Assembly: GCA_028583415.1 (NCBI GenBank) | Contig: CM053269.1 | Span: forward strand, 27,160,254 to 27,224,253 | DNA from: Protea cynaroides | Taxonomy: Eukaryota > Streptophyta > Magnoliopsida > Proteales > Proteaceae | Direction: 5' to 3' | DNA: 64,000 nt | Shown: piece by piece, positions 1 to 11,182 of the stretch | Layout: each line of letters begins with the position of its first letter | Numbering within the stretch: the stretch's first letter is position 1 | Translations under genes and position numbers: made by a program | Notes under the pieces: generated by a model | The model's database searches: none | What the model was told of the DNA's origin: nothing | The model's input: only the letters and a program-made list of their open reading frames with translations

Positions 1-50
1 AAGACCCGGACGGTGAGCGAGAATGACATTGAAACGGGAAATGGAGCGGG

Positions 51-1752
51 ATGTTACAAATTTGCCGTAACGGAGAACAGTGGTTGAGACGGAAGAAAGA
101 GAAGAGCGATCGATTCGAGAGGCGGATAGGCGAGAACAAAAGTGGCTCAAGCAGAGTAAAAAAGAATCATCCTAATCAATTAATTCTTGGTGATCCATCT
201 GCTGGTATGCAAACAAGAAAGGTGAGACAACCAAAACAAATGTTTTCATTACTATCACAGATTGAACCAAAATCAGTTGCAGAGGCATGTGAAGATGCTA
301 GTTGGCTCAAGGCAATGAATGAAGAGCTGGATCAAATAGAGAAAAACAAAACTTGGGAATTGGTGCCAAGGCCTACAGACAAGAATGTTATTGGTACTAA
401 ATGGGTCTACAGGAACAAGCTCAATGAAGATGGCAAAATTGTAAGAAACAAGGCCAGATTAGTTTGCAAAGGATATGCTCAAGTTGAGGGAATTGACTTT
501 GAAGAAACATTTGCTCCTGTGGCTAGGCTGGAAACTATCAGGATGTTTCTTGCTTTTGCAGTGCACAAGAACTTCAAGGTTTATCAGATGGATGTCAAGT
601 CAGCTTTTATGAATGGTGACTTGGAAGAAGAGGTCTATATAGAGCAACCAGAAGGATTTTAACTGAGTGAAGACCCTACACTTGTGTGTAAACTGAAGAA
701 AGCATTGTATGGGTTGAAGCAAGCACCAAGAGCATGGTATTCCGCATCGGATACTTATCTTTGTAAGTTGGGCTTCAAGAAAGGTTTGGTTGATAGTAAT
801 CAGTATATTAAATCTATGGATGGAAATCGAGACGGTTGTGGTTGTATATGTAGATGATATCATCTTTGCAGACCAAAAGGATGAATTATGTCAAGACTTT
901 GCTCAGAGAATGCAAGATGAGTTTGAGATGTCTATGATTGGAGAGTTATCTTATTTTTTAGGTCTTCAGATCATCCAGTTAAAAAATGAATTCTTTTTAT
1001 CACAGGCCAAATATGTAAAGGAAATGTTGAAGAAATTCACAATGGAAGACTGTACACCAATAAGCACTCCAATGATGACAAGTTGTAAGCTAAGTAAAGA
1101 AGATGACTCTCCCTCACGCTACTAGACCGGATATTCTTCGGTCTGTGTGCATGGTAGCTAGATTTCAAGCAGGCCCGAAGGAAACACATGTTGTAGCTGT
1201 GAAGAGGATCTTCAGATATCTGAAGGGGACAATGGAGTATGGTCTTTGGTATGCAAAAAGCAAGGATCTAGTTTTGTCATCCTACTCAGATGCAGATTGG
1301 GCAGGTTGTGTTGATGATAGGAAGAGCACTAGTGGAGGTGCTTTCTATCTGGGCAGAAATTTGGTGGCTTGGCATAGTAAAAAGCAAGAGTCAGTCTTAT
1401 TGTCTACAGCAGAAGCAGAATATATTGCAGCCACCTCTTGTTGTACACAGGTTTTGTGGATGAAACAAATGTTGAAGGATTTAGGCAGTGAGTCAGACAA
1501 GCCTATTTCTATGTTCTGTGACAACACAAGTGCTATCAATATCTCAAAAAATCCAGTTATGCACTCCAGGACGAAGCACATAGCCATTCGATATCATTTC
1601 TTGCGAGAAAAGGTCTAATGGAAGGAGAAGTTCAGTTAGAGTTCATTCCTACAGCAGAGCAGATTGCAGATATCTTCACAAAGCCACTTCCCAAAGATCA
1701 GTTTGACTACTTGAGACAGAAATTGGGAGTGACTATCTTTCCCAAGCATTGA
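51..1752 (+). pseudogene. Copia pol remnant (reverse transcriptase and RNase H)
   Basis: Translated pieces give the RT N-terminal region (NKTWELVPRP, GTKWVYRNKL, KARLVCKGYAQ), the DVKSAF motif, and the catalytic YVDD at 847-858. RNase H/C-terminal copia signatures follow (ADWAGC, DRKSTSGGAF, STAEAEYIAA, and FTKPLPKDQF just before the stop at 1750-1752). Breaks: a stop at 661 after GF, a frameshift near 800-835, a deletion near 1110 that removes about 20 codons present in the nested relative, and a one-base shift at about 1617. The protein would have copied element RNA into DNA in virus-like particles; this copy cannot. Integrase and gag lie upstream of the window or are lost. Confidence 0.9.
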
Positions 1753-1765
1753 GAAGCTTGGAGTG

Positions 1766-1997
1766 AGGGGGAGCAGGGTTTGCATGTTCTATTTTTTTTC
1801 CTATGTAGGACTCAGGGGGAGTCTGTTGGTATTTGTTTTTGTGTTGCTATAGTAATATGTTTATGCTTTGGAGCACCCATAGGATTGGGAAGATGCGGTG
1901 GGCACTCCTATGTGGGAAATCCCTTTGTTCTTGTTGTCAAAGGGGGAGAAATGTCTGTGGATTGATTGAGTAGTTGTCAACAATTCCAAAGGGGGAG
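1766..1997 (+). promoter_or_regulatory. Array of four polypurine tract motifs
   Basis: AGGGGGAG occurs at 1766-1773, 1814-1821, 1941-1948 and 1990-1997, between the end of pol and the 3' LTR. The last copy abuts the LTR start at 2000 and is the likely primer site for plus-strand DNA synthesis. The nested Sirevirus-like element has a matching array, so the spacing pattern is a family trait. Confidence 0.8.
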
Positions 1998-1999
1998 AT

Positions 2000-4086
2000 T
2001 GTTGGCCTATATATTGTAATTGTTGGCAAATTGGGCTAACTGGGTCCAATTTGATGAGAGAGAGTCTCTGTGAACCTTACAGGCGAAATGGAAGTGATAC
2101 AGGTGATACGGCTTTATTACAGGTACTGTGAAGCATGGAAGAGGTGAAAGAATTAGAGGAGAGAAAAAGAGGAGAGAGAAAGTGGGATCCAGGAGAGAGA
2201 AGGTGGGACCCACCACGATGGTATGCCACCTAGACAGGCCAGCCAGCCGAGTAGCACAACAGGCCAGCCAGCACAGCAGGCCAGCCAAGTGGCACAGCAG
2301 GCCAGCCACAAGGCAGCCCAGCCCAGCAAGCAGGCCAGGCTTGCCTTGCCAGCAAGCCAGCCAGCCCGCAAGGCAGGCCAGGCTTGCCTTGGCAGCAAGC
2401 CAGCCAGCCCGCAAGGCAGGCCAGCCCGCAAGGCAGTCCTGCCCCGCAAGCCAGCCAGCCCGCAGGCATGTCCTGCCGCAAGCCTTCTCGCATGCCGCGC
2501 GCATAAGTCCGCATGCCCATCAAGTGTTCGACTGATTTCCAGGAGAGAGAAAAGCTCTCTGGAAATCAGTCTCTGTAGAAGTTTAACACTTTTAAAAAAG
2601 TTACAGAGGCCATTTTTCGGATTCTCAGGGGCATTTTTGGAAGTTCATAGAAGTCAAAATTCCATATCAACTGTCAAGATGGAGCCACGCCTTCGAGATT
2701 CTAAATCGACGGTTCTGGTGAAGGCGGGCTAATATATATTGCTGACGCTGCGTGAAGATTCCATCGCGCAGCTTGTGATTCATCAGAAGCACCTTAAAGA
2801 CATGCGCTGCATCACACGGAAGCAGCACCCTTATTCAGTGTGGCGCGCTCATTGTGCGTCGGTGGAAAAGATTCCAATCCTGCGCATCACGTGACCTCCG
2901 AATTTCGGTGACGCAGATTATCCAGATCCGAGGGATCTGGTTCAATCCCGCCTTTTTTATTGAAATCCGACGGCTAATTTTTGTGATTCCTTCTTCAGCC
3001 AATCAGAGCGCGACACCCAGACGGCGGGCGCGGCTACGGTGCGTCGCAGGCGCACCATATGGAATTAAAAGATTCCATTTGGAATTTTTTCAGAAGCCGA
3101 ACTTGTTTATGCCATAACTTGGCCATCCGGTGGCCAAATCCGACGATCCAAATTGCACCGAGCTAGGTTTTTAATGCTCTTTCTATTGAGAATGGTTAGA
3201 GAGACTGCAGGCCGCGAGAAATTTTGCAGAAAGGGAGTTTTTGAAGAAAAGGGAAAAACCTTTTGTTTTTTGATCTTTCTTGCTCTGGGAATTGAAGACA
3301 GTCATTCTCTATCGCTGTTCATGCTAATGCCGATACATTGAAGTATTCTTGAAGGCTGGAAGAGCTTGATTGCATATGGCAAGGGTTTATTGACTACCAG
3401 ATGAAGAAGAACATCGTCAATTATCAGAAAAATTGGTTGTGAGATTTTCTTATCTCTTTTATTATTTATTGAACCAATCTATTGTATGTTCAAGTAGGAT
3501 AATGATGTTGAATACCTATGGTGCATGGGAATCTATTGTATGCTAGCATTAGGCAAAGAAAAAGAGAAGAAAAATATTGAATGCCTTGCTAGGTTGGGAT
3601 TTAATTGTAGGGCATCATTATAAGCCCCAAAAAATTGTATCTGTTGTGGTGTGTTCAGTGGGTGTTGGACACTGGCTTTATGCTTGAATTCTGGCGTTGT
3701 TACACCCTCTCAGTTTTATGCTGGGAAAATTTAGGGTGAGCATCCTTGTCCTGTAAAGGGCTAAAAGTTGAGTATTGAGTAAATACGAAGCCCATTGGGC
3801 ATTACTCCGTGGATTAGCCATCACTCACTGTGGTGGTGAACCACGTAATCTTTGTGTGTTGTGGTTTGCTTGTTTATGAGCTTTGTGAAGTGCGTGGAAT
3901 GAATTGCAAGATGGGTGTGCAAATCTGGTAGACCTGGCCACTGAGTGGTGTGAGGTAGATTTGCATACGACTGTGTTTGGGACAGGTTATTTTATGAACA
4001 TCACTAAGCAGCAAAGAAAAATCAAGAGAGAAATTATTCACACTGATTCACCCCCCCCCCCTCTCAGTGTCATTCAAGGTTTATCA
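2000..4086 (+). repeat. 3' LTR of the Sirevirus-like element
   Basis: The 2087-bp LTR begins TGTTGGCC after the polypurine tract and ends TTTATCA. It shares blocks with the nested element's LTRs: GA-rich U3 sequence, a GTGGGACCCACC segment, a GC-rich low-complexity block, and the C-run near the 3' end. It is longer and clearly a different subfamily. Long open frames across it come from the GC-rich repeats and are not genes. Confidence 0.85.
2225..2480. repeat. GC-rich CCAGCCAGC low-complexity block inside the LTR
   Basis: Short units such as GCCAGCCAGCCCGCAAGGCA repeat imperfectly over about 250 bp. The equivalent place in the nested element's LTRs holds a different low-complexity sequence based on GCGCGC and TGCCATGCGCGCTG words. 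The block makes overlapping spurious open frames on both strands. Confidence 0.85.
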
Positions 4087-4091
4087 CTTTC

Positions 4092-5777
4092 TTGGACATT
4101 AAAGTGGTAAGTTCAGAGGCCATACTAATATTATCAGTGATCAGTCGACCCCTTACAAAGGCTCCTTGATCTTCAAAAAACTTTCGCATAAAAGACCATA
4201 GACGATTTGCCAATTATTTTGGAATAATTTTGAAAATGAAATTCCCAACACATATTGGTCTATACTGTGATAATTTAGTGGCTCCTTCTCCTTTTGGGAT
4301 GAGTGTTAAGAAGTTATTAGTAACTCTTCGTGGCATAACTCCTGTTTCAAAAAACTTGCGTGCCGCTACACATTTATCAACTCCAATGGTATCCCAACAT
4401 ATATGGAAAAAATGACTTCAAAAACCATCAGGACCTAGAGCACATCCAGGTTTCAGATCCATAATAGTAGATTTGATTTCTTCACAGCTTGGAATAGCAT
4501 CTAGAATCGATGAATCTTCATATGTAACAATAGATGGAATAACATCAATAATATGATCAAGAACAATAGCATTACGTTTTTTGTGGATACTTTCATAATA
4601 TGACACAATATAATCAGCAATAGCGCTTTGATTTGGGAGATCATGCCCGTCCTCAGTAGTAATAATGTGAATAACACCTTTCTTCCGTCTTGATTTTGAA
4701 TAGTTATGGAAAAAATTATTGTTTTGATCGCCTTGATGAAGCCATTTAATTCTTGATTTTTTGCCCAAAATTTCTCATGAAGCAAAAGAGTTTTACATGT
4801 TCTTTTTTAGCCTCTTTTTCAAGAGCAAATATGGATTCTTTGAAGCCATTGATATCAATATCAAATTGAATATCAGATGATGCTAAAACTTGTTCTTTTA
4901 ACTTCAACATCTATTGTTGGAATTGCAGATTTTGACCATATTCAAAGCACATGTTTCAATTGTTTCAGCTTCAGAATCAATGAATAAGAAGGATAACCCA
5001 CCACAGGATTTTTCCATGAGTTATTTACCACAACTAGAAAATGTTCATGTTCGGTCCAAAATCACTAAAGACGAAATAGAATTTTTGTTGGTCTTTGTAC
5101 CATTCTCCCCCTATTAGGATAGGAGATTGGTCTGAAATAGTTCTTTATAAAGTTCGCTGATATTCATCAAACATGTTCAGCCAGCTTGTATTACCAAAAC
5201 TTCGATCAAGAACATGTACATTACCTGTGATCTGATTGTTAGTCCAAGTGAACTTTCAACCTTTATTTGGAATTGCAATAGTCTATCATAACTAAAAATT
5301 CAGCTGCCGACTACAAATTAAATCAACCTAGCCCTTCCTTCTCATGACCGTACAAACATGCATTAAAGTCCCCTAAAACCAACAATGGTCCCCCTCCATG
5401 CAATTGATACAATATCCTTCCATAGTTCTAGACGAACATATCTAAAACTATTAGCATGTACAAATGTAATAGCTACATCAATAGACTGATAGTTAATGGA
5501 AACTGATAATTGCTGATTAGAAGATAATAAAACTGTTGGAGAGTTCAAAAATCTCTTCCACATAATCATAAGTTAGAGTGTTTACCTTGTCTAAAGTTAT
5601 GAACAAAGTTAACACTAAAACATGACTTATGGAACAAACTCACAGGAAATTTTAAAGTAGCCACCTAGGCCCAGTAACGCAAATCACGTCTGGTTGATGA
5701 TCATTTATCAAATTTAAAATAATCGATCTCGATTTTGGGGTCGAGATCCCCCTTATGTTCCAATATAAAACCTTCAT
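4092..5777 (-). pseudogene. LINE ORF2 remnant: endonuclease and RT N-terminal part
   Basis: ORF2 encodes an APE-type endonuclease followed by reverse transcriptase for target-primed retroposition. The start reads MKVLYWNIRGIS, the usual opening of plant LINE endonucleases, and a shifted frame gives LVLGDFNACL (endonuclease GDFN motif). Further on come SRIKWLHQGDQNNNFFH and ALGPDGF of the early RT domain. The catalytic FADD box is not present, because ORF2 is truncated by the insertion ending at 4086. Several stops and shifts lie between the GDFN motif and the RT region. The start codon overlaps the ORF1 stop as ATGA (5774-5777). Confidence 0.85.
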
Positions 5778-7416
5778 GAGGAAACTTCATCAATTTCTTC
5801 ACTAGAAGCACATCTTATACGAGGTCTACCACGTTTCTTTTTCTTCTTCTTTATATTTGACTTAAAAGGAGCTTCAGTACATGTCAGCATTTCCTTGTCA
5901 GTTCTTGTAATTTCCATCACATTATCAATATTTTTATAAACTACTGGATTAGTATCATCAGAAGACTCTCCACCTGTTTTCGGTTCTTGTGTTCTAACCA
6001 AAACCCCATTACTAGCTTTATCTACAACCTCATTATTTGCAACTGAGCTAACAACCATAGGCATATCCAACCTTACGGTGATACCAGGCTCCACAGATCA
6101 ATCCTCAACAGGCATATCCAACCCTATTGTGTTATTAGGGTCCACAGATCTATCTTTAGTAGGCATATCCTACCCTACTGTGATAGCAGTCTCCATAGGT
6201 CTATCCTCAGTAGGCATATCCAACCCTACTGGAATAGATTATACATTCACTTATTTAACGGCACTTTCAATCAGAACAGTAGGCATATCCGATCCCATAA
6301 TGTTGCTGCTTTCTTGTACATTAATATCATTGTCTACCATATCAGCCCAACGTTCCTTCAGTTGGCTAGCATTGGTAGTTTCATTAAGAACTAAAATATT
6401 CCTATCTTCATCATCTGTATCAGTGATAACTATAGGTGCCGTTTGTTCACCCACTACAGGAACCGTTTCTTTCAAAGTAGATTCCAAAGCTATACGATTA
6501 GGAGCTCTTAATTTCTTTGTTAATCTTGTGGCCTTGGATCAACATTTCCCTATAGTGGCAGTTACCAGTCTGATGGCCAAATGTGCTACACTTTGCATAC
6601 TTTATAGGTGAATCCTCATAAAGTACAGGTTGTGCAAATAGAAAATGTGTTTCAGATGCAATTTCAGAATGATTTATCATAATTTCTTTGATACAAGGCT
6701 TAGCAGTCTCAATTTATAACAAACTCTTGCAAAATGACCCAAAGCTACCACCTTTGTACGTTAACCTATTGTAATAGGTCGTCCAATAGTCTTTACTATG
6801 GATAGGATAATGGCTTCATCCTAGTAATCTTTTGGTAAATCTGGGAATCTAATCCATTGTAGATGATGGGTAATGGACTGTTTAATGAAATTGAAATCTG
6901 GAGTCCATTTTTTAAAATGGATGAGCTGTCCCTTTACCCTAGATGGACTCCGTGTCTAGACTTGTAACATACCAGGCTTAGAAAATAAACAAAATAGGAG
7001 AAATCCCTTAACAAGAGAAACCATTTCAAATTGGATAGTACCCCAAAGTTGCTGGACATAGCATTGAATTTCTTGTAGAGTTAAACCCCTTGTGCTAAAC
7101 CTTCCAATTAAGCCATATTTATGTCTCAAAACCTGTCTCTCGTATGCTTCCTATGGGATAGTGATTTATGGAACACCTCGGATAATAACTGGATCTGGCA
7201 GTGAATCCGCATCCGGTAAGGTAGCACAAGCAGCATTGGCCTGATTTACATAGGTTCCACCTCTTGCAAATGTTGCATATGAATGTCCCAGCATCATAGC
7301 ATTCAGTTCCATAGAGATATTTTCTCTTGTATCTTCATTCAAAACCCCAGAGACTACCGCTTCTTTACTATTTACATCACATTCCTCAAAGTCAATTCTG
7401 ATGTGTTTGCAGCCAT
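5774..7416 (-). pseudogene. LINE ORF1 remnant (DUF4283, CCHC-like, basic tail)
   Basis: ORF1 proteins of plant LINEs bind the element RNA. The reconstructed frames show a DUF4283-like region (near 6700-7150, with FARVC at its end), then a degenerate zinc knuckle (YAKCSTFGHQTGNCH, first Cys lost) near 6590. A polar C-terminal tail ends in a lysine-rich KKKKKKRGRPRIRC segment before the stop at 5774-5776. The repeated short segment LDMP(M/T)V recurs four to five times near 6070-6300. Stops and shifts are spread through the DUF4283 part. The arm B copy (51057-52706) differs by about 2 percent over the part I compared. Confidence 0.8.
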
Positions 7417-7785
7417 GGTAATGCTAGAAATTTAGAGTCATTTAGCTGAATGGTTGAACCTACTGAGCATTGCAGAATGTTATGAGATAGGTTTCTAAAT
7501 GAAAGAACAGTCTTGGCAAAAGGTAAAGGTAGGTTATTGATAATGGAGGTTCAGGTAATAGGGTTATTTGCAAGCCTAGCAGAAGGAAGCAGAATAGAGT
7601 TCGTATGTGTTGTAGGTGAAGGTGTTGGATTATGGTTTTGGTACTGCGGGTTCTGAATAGTAGAAGAGGACGAAGTGCATTGGAAGAGGATGGTGGGTTT
7701 TAGTTGACAGGTTTTAAGCTAGGGTTAGGGCTTAGGTTTGGTTAAAAGCTTGGGAAGAAGATGACGGTGATAGAACAATATCTCA

Positions 7786-7961
7786 ATCGTCACCAAGAAT
7801 ATCTCCAGCAGGTGTTGATGTGGAAGGATCTTCATAGATCTCAATATTATCCATACAGGAACTATCCATGCATATCGTCACCAAGAATATCTCCAGTAGG
7901 TGTTGATGTGGCAGGATCTTCATAGATCTCAATATTATCCATACAGGAGCTGTCCATGCAT
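7786..7961. repeat. 88-bp tandem duplication spanning the LTR/flank junction
   Basis: Two units, 7786-7873 and 7874-7961, each start ATCGTCACCAAGAATATC and include flank plus the first part of the LTR. Arm B has a single unit, so the duplication arose in this arm. Confidence 0.85.
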
Positions 7962-8154
7962 GAGCTGTACACTAGAATCCTTATAGATCTCAATCATATC
8001 CATGCATGAGCTGTTTACTATGTAATTATGTTAGGAATCCAAGCTGTAGACACTGTGTAAATTGATTTGCTACAACTGTACATTTCTCTCTTTAAATATA
8101 GAACCGATCCATGAAGAAATACACACTTGAAATCCTAAACTATAGCATTTCTCA
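7813..8154 (+). repeat. 5' LTR of the Ale-like element (with 88-bp duplication)
   Basis: The LTR begins TGTTGATGTGG and ends CATTTCTCA immediately before the primer site. It is 342 bp here and 254 bp in arm B (50407-50660); the difference is one 88-bp tandem unit. Confidence 0.75.
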
Positions 8155-8167
8155 TGGTATCAGAGCT
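8155..8167 (+). promoter_or_regulatory. Primer binding site, initiator-Met tRNA type
   Basis: TGGTATCAGAGCT follows the LTR end at 8154 with no spacer. This matches the 3' end complement of initiator methionine tRNA used by most plant copia elements to prime minus-strand DNA. Confidence 0.9.
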
Positions 8168-8216
8168 CGCTTCAAATACATAGTGATTTTTTTTTCCTGT
8201 CTTTGAGAACTATTCC

Positions 8217-10445
8217 ATGGCTGCCTCCAGTAACTCTTCACATGCTCCTTTTAGTTTCGGGGGGAACATCAACCATGTCCTTCCTATTCGTTTGGCTAAT
8301 ACGAACTATCTTCTTTGGAGAGCGCAATTCATGCCCCTCTTTCGTCTCCATGGTTTCATGGGCTACGTTGATGGGACTTTTCCATGTCCCCCAAAGGTAG
8401 CCTCCACTACATCTTCTTTGACAGAGACCACCGACACCTCCTCTTCTGGTGTTTCTCTTCTAGATTCTGCCTATCTCAAATGGCATAATCAAGATCAAAC
8501 CATTCTCTGTTGTTTGCTATCTACGCTTACCGAACCAGTCTTCTCTCTTGTTGTCGGTCTCGACACGTCTGCCGCGGTTTGGAGCACTCTTGAAAAACAC
8601 TTTGTCTCTCACTCTCAAGCTCGCATTATGCATTTGGAGTTTCAACTTCGTTCTCTTAAGAAAGGGGACTCATCCCTTGCTGAATATGTTCAAAAGGTCA
8701 AGACATTGGTGGATCATCTAGCAACTGTCGCAAAACCTATCCCTGAATATCAGCTGGTGCTCAGTCTTCTTAGTGGACTCGGGAGCGAGTATGACAGTTT
8801 TGTTACTTCTGTCACTTCTCGCCGCGACCCTCTGTCACTAGATGACTTCCTCGGCATATTATACAACCACGAGGCTCTCTTACAAAGCTGAGTCCCTACA
8901 ATTCCTTCTGTTACCTCTCTGTCAAATCACCGCCTGATGTGTCAGGTTATGTGCAGCGTAGTCGAGGCCGCGACAGGGGACGTGGACATGGTCGATTTAC
9001 TGCAGATTCATTTGATCAACGACCCAAGGTTCTTTGTCAGGTTTGCAATCGAACCGGTCACTCTGCCCTACAGTGCTATCAGCGGTTCAATCCTAGTTTT
9101 CATGGCCTTCCCACCCCCTTGGTCCATTATGCACAACACTCTTCCTCTGGTCTTCAACTGATGGACACTACCTGGTATCCAGATTCAGGTGCAACTCACC
9201 ACTTCACCTCGGACATGGGTAATCTCTCCCATCCAGTTCCCTACTCTGGTTCTGATAATGTTCATTGTGCCGATGGTTCAGGTTTGCATATCTCCCACAT
9301 TGGCTCTTCTACTTTACATACTCCATCCTCCTCCTTTCATCTTAAAAGTCTTTTACATGTTCCTAGCATCACGAAAAATTTATTGTCTGTTTTCTCAATT
9401 TACTCGTGATAATGACTGTTTCTTTGAATTCCATCCCTCATTTTGTTGTGTGAAGGATCGATCCTCGGGGGGCCTCCTTCTGTAAGGCTCGAATAATGAT
9501 GGTCTATATCACATTCATGGTGTCTCTTCTCCAAATAAGCCTGGTGGTTCTTCTTCCGTCCATCCCACAACCCTGATAGGCGAACGCGCCTGTCACTCCA
9601 CTTGGCACGCGCGCTTTGGTCATCCCGCTGCTAGAGTTGTCACCTCTATCATTTCAAAGCATGATTTACCAATTTCTAGTTCGAGTCCTGCGTTTTGTGA
9701 GTCTTGCCAGTTTGGAAAATCTCATCGTCTTTCGTTTTCTCGTCGAGTCACTAGATGTAATGCTCCCCTTAAATTATTACATTCGGATTTATGGGGCCCT
9801 TCTCCTGTGTTTTCTACTTCTGGATGTCGCTATTACATTTCATTTGTTGATGATTATAGTCGTTACACCTGATTTTATCCTTTAAAAACCAAATCCGAGG
9901 CTCTTTCTACATTCATTACCTTTAAAATACAAGTTGAAAATTTTTTTAATACCACCATAAAGGTTTTTCAGTCTAATGGTGGGGGGGAATCTATCCCTTT
10001 TACTAAATACTTGACCTCTAATGGAATTCTCCACAGATTTTCTTGTCCTCACACACAGGCTCAGAATGGCGTTGCCGAACGTAAGCATCGTCATATTGTG
10101 GAATCTGGACTCACACTCTTGGCTCATTCCCATGTTCCCAAGTACTATTGGGATTATGCCTTTGCCACTGCAGTTTACCTCCTCAATCGGATGCCCTCTT
10201 ATGGTACTGCACATGCATCCCCATTTGAAATTTTGTTTCTCCAGGCACAGGATTATAAAGCCCTACGAGTTTTCGGGGTGGCATGCTATCCATGGCTGCG
10301 TCCGTATAGCACCTCTAAACTAGACAATCGAAGGTTGCGATGTGTCTTTTTGGGTTATTCTACTCAACATAAAGGGTACCAATGCCTTGATCCTTCAAGT
10401 GGGCGTGTATATATTTCTCGGCACGTTGTATTACGAGGAAGGGCA
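8217..10445 (+). pseudogene. Ale-like gag-protease-integrase polyprotein remnant
   Basis: Gag opens at 8217 (MAASSNSSHAPFSFGG) and runs openly to a stop at 8889-8891. After a shift come an intact CCHC knuckle (CQVCNRTGHSALQC, near 9030) and the protease motif WYPDSGATHH (near 9173). The GAG-pre-integrase HHCC region keeps HARFGH and CESCQFG. The integrase core has HSDLWG and GVAERKHRH, but the second catalytic Asp is Asn (AAT at 9975-9977), and a Trp codon is TGA at 9870-9872. The frame ends at VYISRHVV near 10430. All RT and RNase H coding is absent. Confidence 0.85.
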
Positions 10446-11182
10446 AGATGATTTATAGGACGAATGTTGATGGGTAGGCTAGAGTTTGCAGGTTGGCTGA
10501 TGACGGTGGGATTAGGGTTAGCAGATCTAGTTAGGGTTTGCAGTTTAGGGTTAACAAGAAGGTTTTGATTGGGTTCTACAGGGTGATGATAAGGGTTTGC
10601 AGGTTGGATGATAGTAGGAAGGTTGTTGATGGGAGGATGGATAGTAGGGTTTCGATTGATTGGGTTATGAGCAATAGGAAGTAATGCAGGGGGCTGCACC
10701 GCACTCCACTTACAACATTAGAATCCTGATCCGAAACTGGTACGGCCATTCTTGTGGAAGATGGTTTAGTTACATCTTGGACTCCTTGATCTCCATTATT
10801 AAACTAATCTGAAACAGAACCAATACCTATAGCTCCGCTGAGTTCTTAATTAACAGAAAGGGAGATCCTAGAACCAATAGCAAGCTGAGATTGACATAGT
10901 TGAAAATTCCCACGACCATAGCCTAGGGAAGAGAAACAAATTCCTACTGCCGGTGGTATTCCACCTACCACCAGCAGTAGGCGTAACTCAAAGAAATTCT
11001 CAGAACCTAGAAATCGCCAAAGCATCTGAAAAAAGAACACTAACCAAAGCAGATTTTAGCTGAGTCACCTAGAATGCATTCCCAAGCATTGCAGAATGTT
11101 ATGAGATGGGTTATCCGCCAATCTGTCTTACATAGAAACTAAGTTTGTGTGTTCTCTTACTCTCACCAATACTAAATACTGT
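10446..11182 (-). other. LINE 5' region, Asn/Pro-rich frame (arm A)
   Basis: On the minus strand a 111-codon frame (10364-10699) is rich in Asn, Pro and Ile, with repeated NPxxxxPP wording. Similar Asn/Pro-rich coding resumes on the other side of the Ale element (7500-7760), which suggests one LINE leader or ORF1 N-terminal region split by the insertion. The 23-base string atctcataacattctgcaatgct-like sequence occurs both near 11090 and near 7480, so part of this block may be a partial duplicate. The same block lies at 38618-39344 in arm B. Confidence 0.5.

Larger units (their letters stand above)
1..4086 (+). mobile_element. Sirevirus-like Ty1/copia element, 5' part outside window
   Basis: Order seen: reverse transcriptase, RNase H, four polypurine motifs, then a 2.1-kb 3' LTR. 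The LTR starts TGTTGG right after the last polypurine tract and ends TTATCA at 4086. Its terminal 22 bases align with the end of the nested element's LTR (41099-42813), and both carry a C-run followed by CTCTCAGTGTCA. The element interrupts LINE ORF2 in arm A; ctttc at 4087-4091 is the likely target duplication, but the partner lies outside the window. Multiple polypurine tracts and long LTRs are known Sirevirus traits, and the RT/RNase H residues fit that lineage. The element is dead. Confidence 0.85.
4092..7812 (-). mobile_element. Plant L1-type LINE, arm A copy
   Basis: The minus strand reads 5' UTR-like sequence (about 7417-7812), ORF1 (7416-5774) and ORF2 (5777 down to 4092). ORF2 is cut in the RT domain by the Sirevirus-like element. 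The 5' side is cut by the Ale-like element; sequence beyond it (10446-11182) probably belongs to the same LINE. The second copy in arm B is at 50661-54387 plus 38618-39344. Confidence 0.85.
7813..10445 (+). mobile_element. Ale/Retrofit-like copia element, 3' truncated (arm A)
   Basis: It has one 5' LTR, an initiator-Met primer site, gag, protease and integrase. Homology stops just after the integrase C-terminal region and LINE-like sequence follows directly. There is no RT, RNase H or 3' LTR. The arm B copy has the same truncation, so the loss predates the arm split. Lineage is assigned from gag (NYLLWRAQFMPLF) and protease/integrase wording and is an inference. Confidence 0.8.

Noticed and set aside
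2007..2535. Overlapping long open frames on both strands (Ala/Gly/Pro/Cys-rich)
   Set aside because: They result from the GC-rich repeat block of an LTR; composition is repeat-driven and every frame is open.
1..4086. An env-like frame of the Sirevirus-like elements
   Set aside because: The stretch between pol and the 3' LTR is only about 250 bp in both elements and has no open frame.
10480..10660. Telomere-like TTAGGG words
   Set aside because: Irregular spacing within Asn/Pro-rich LINE sequence; not a tandem telomeric array.
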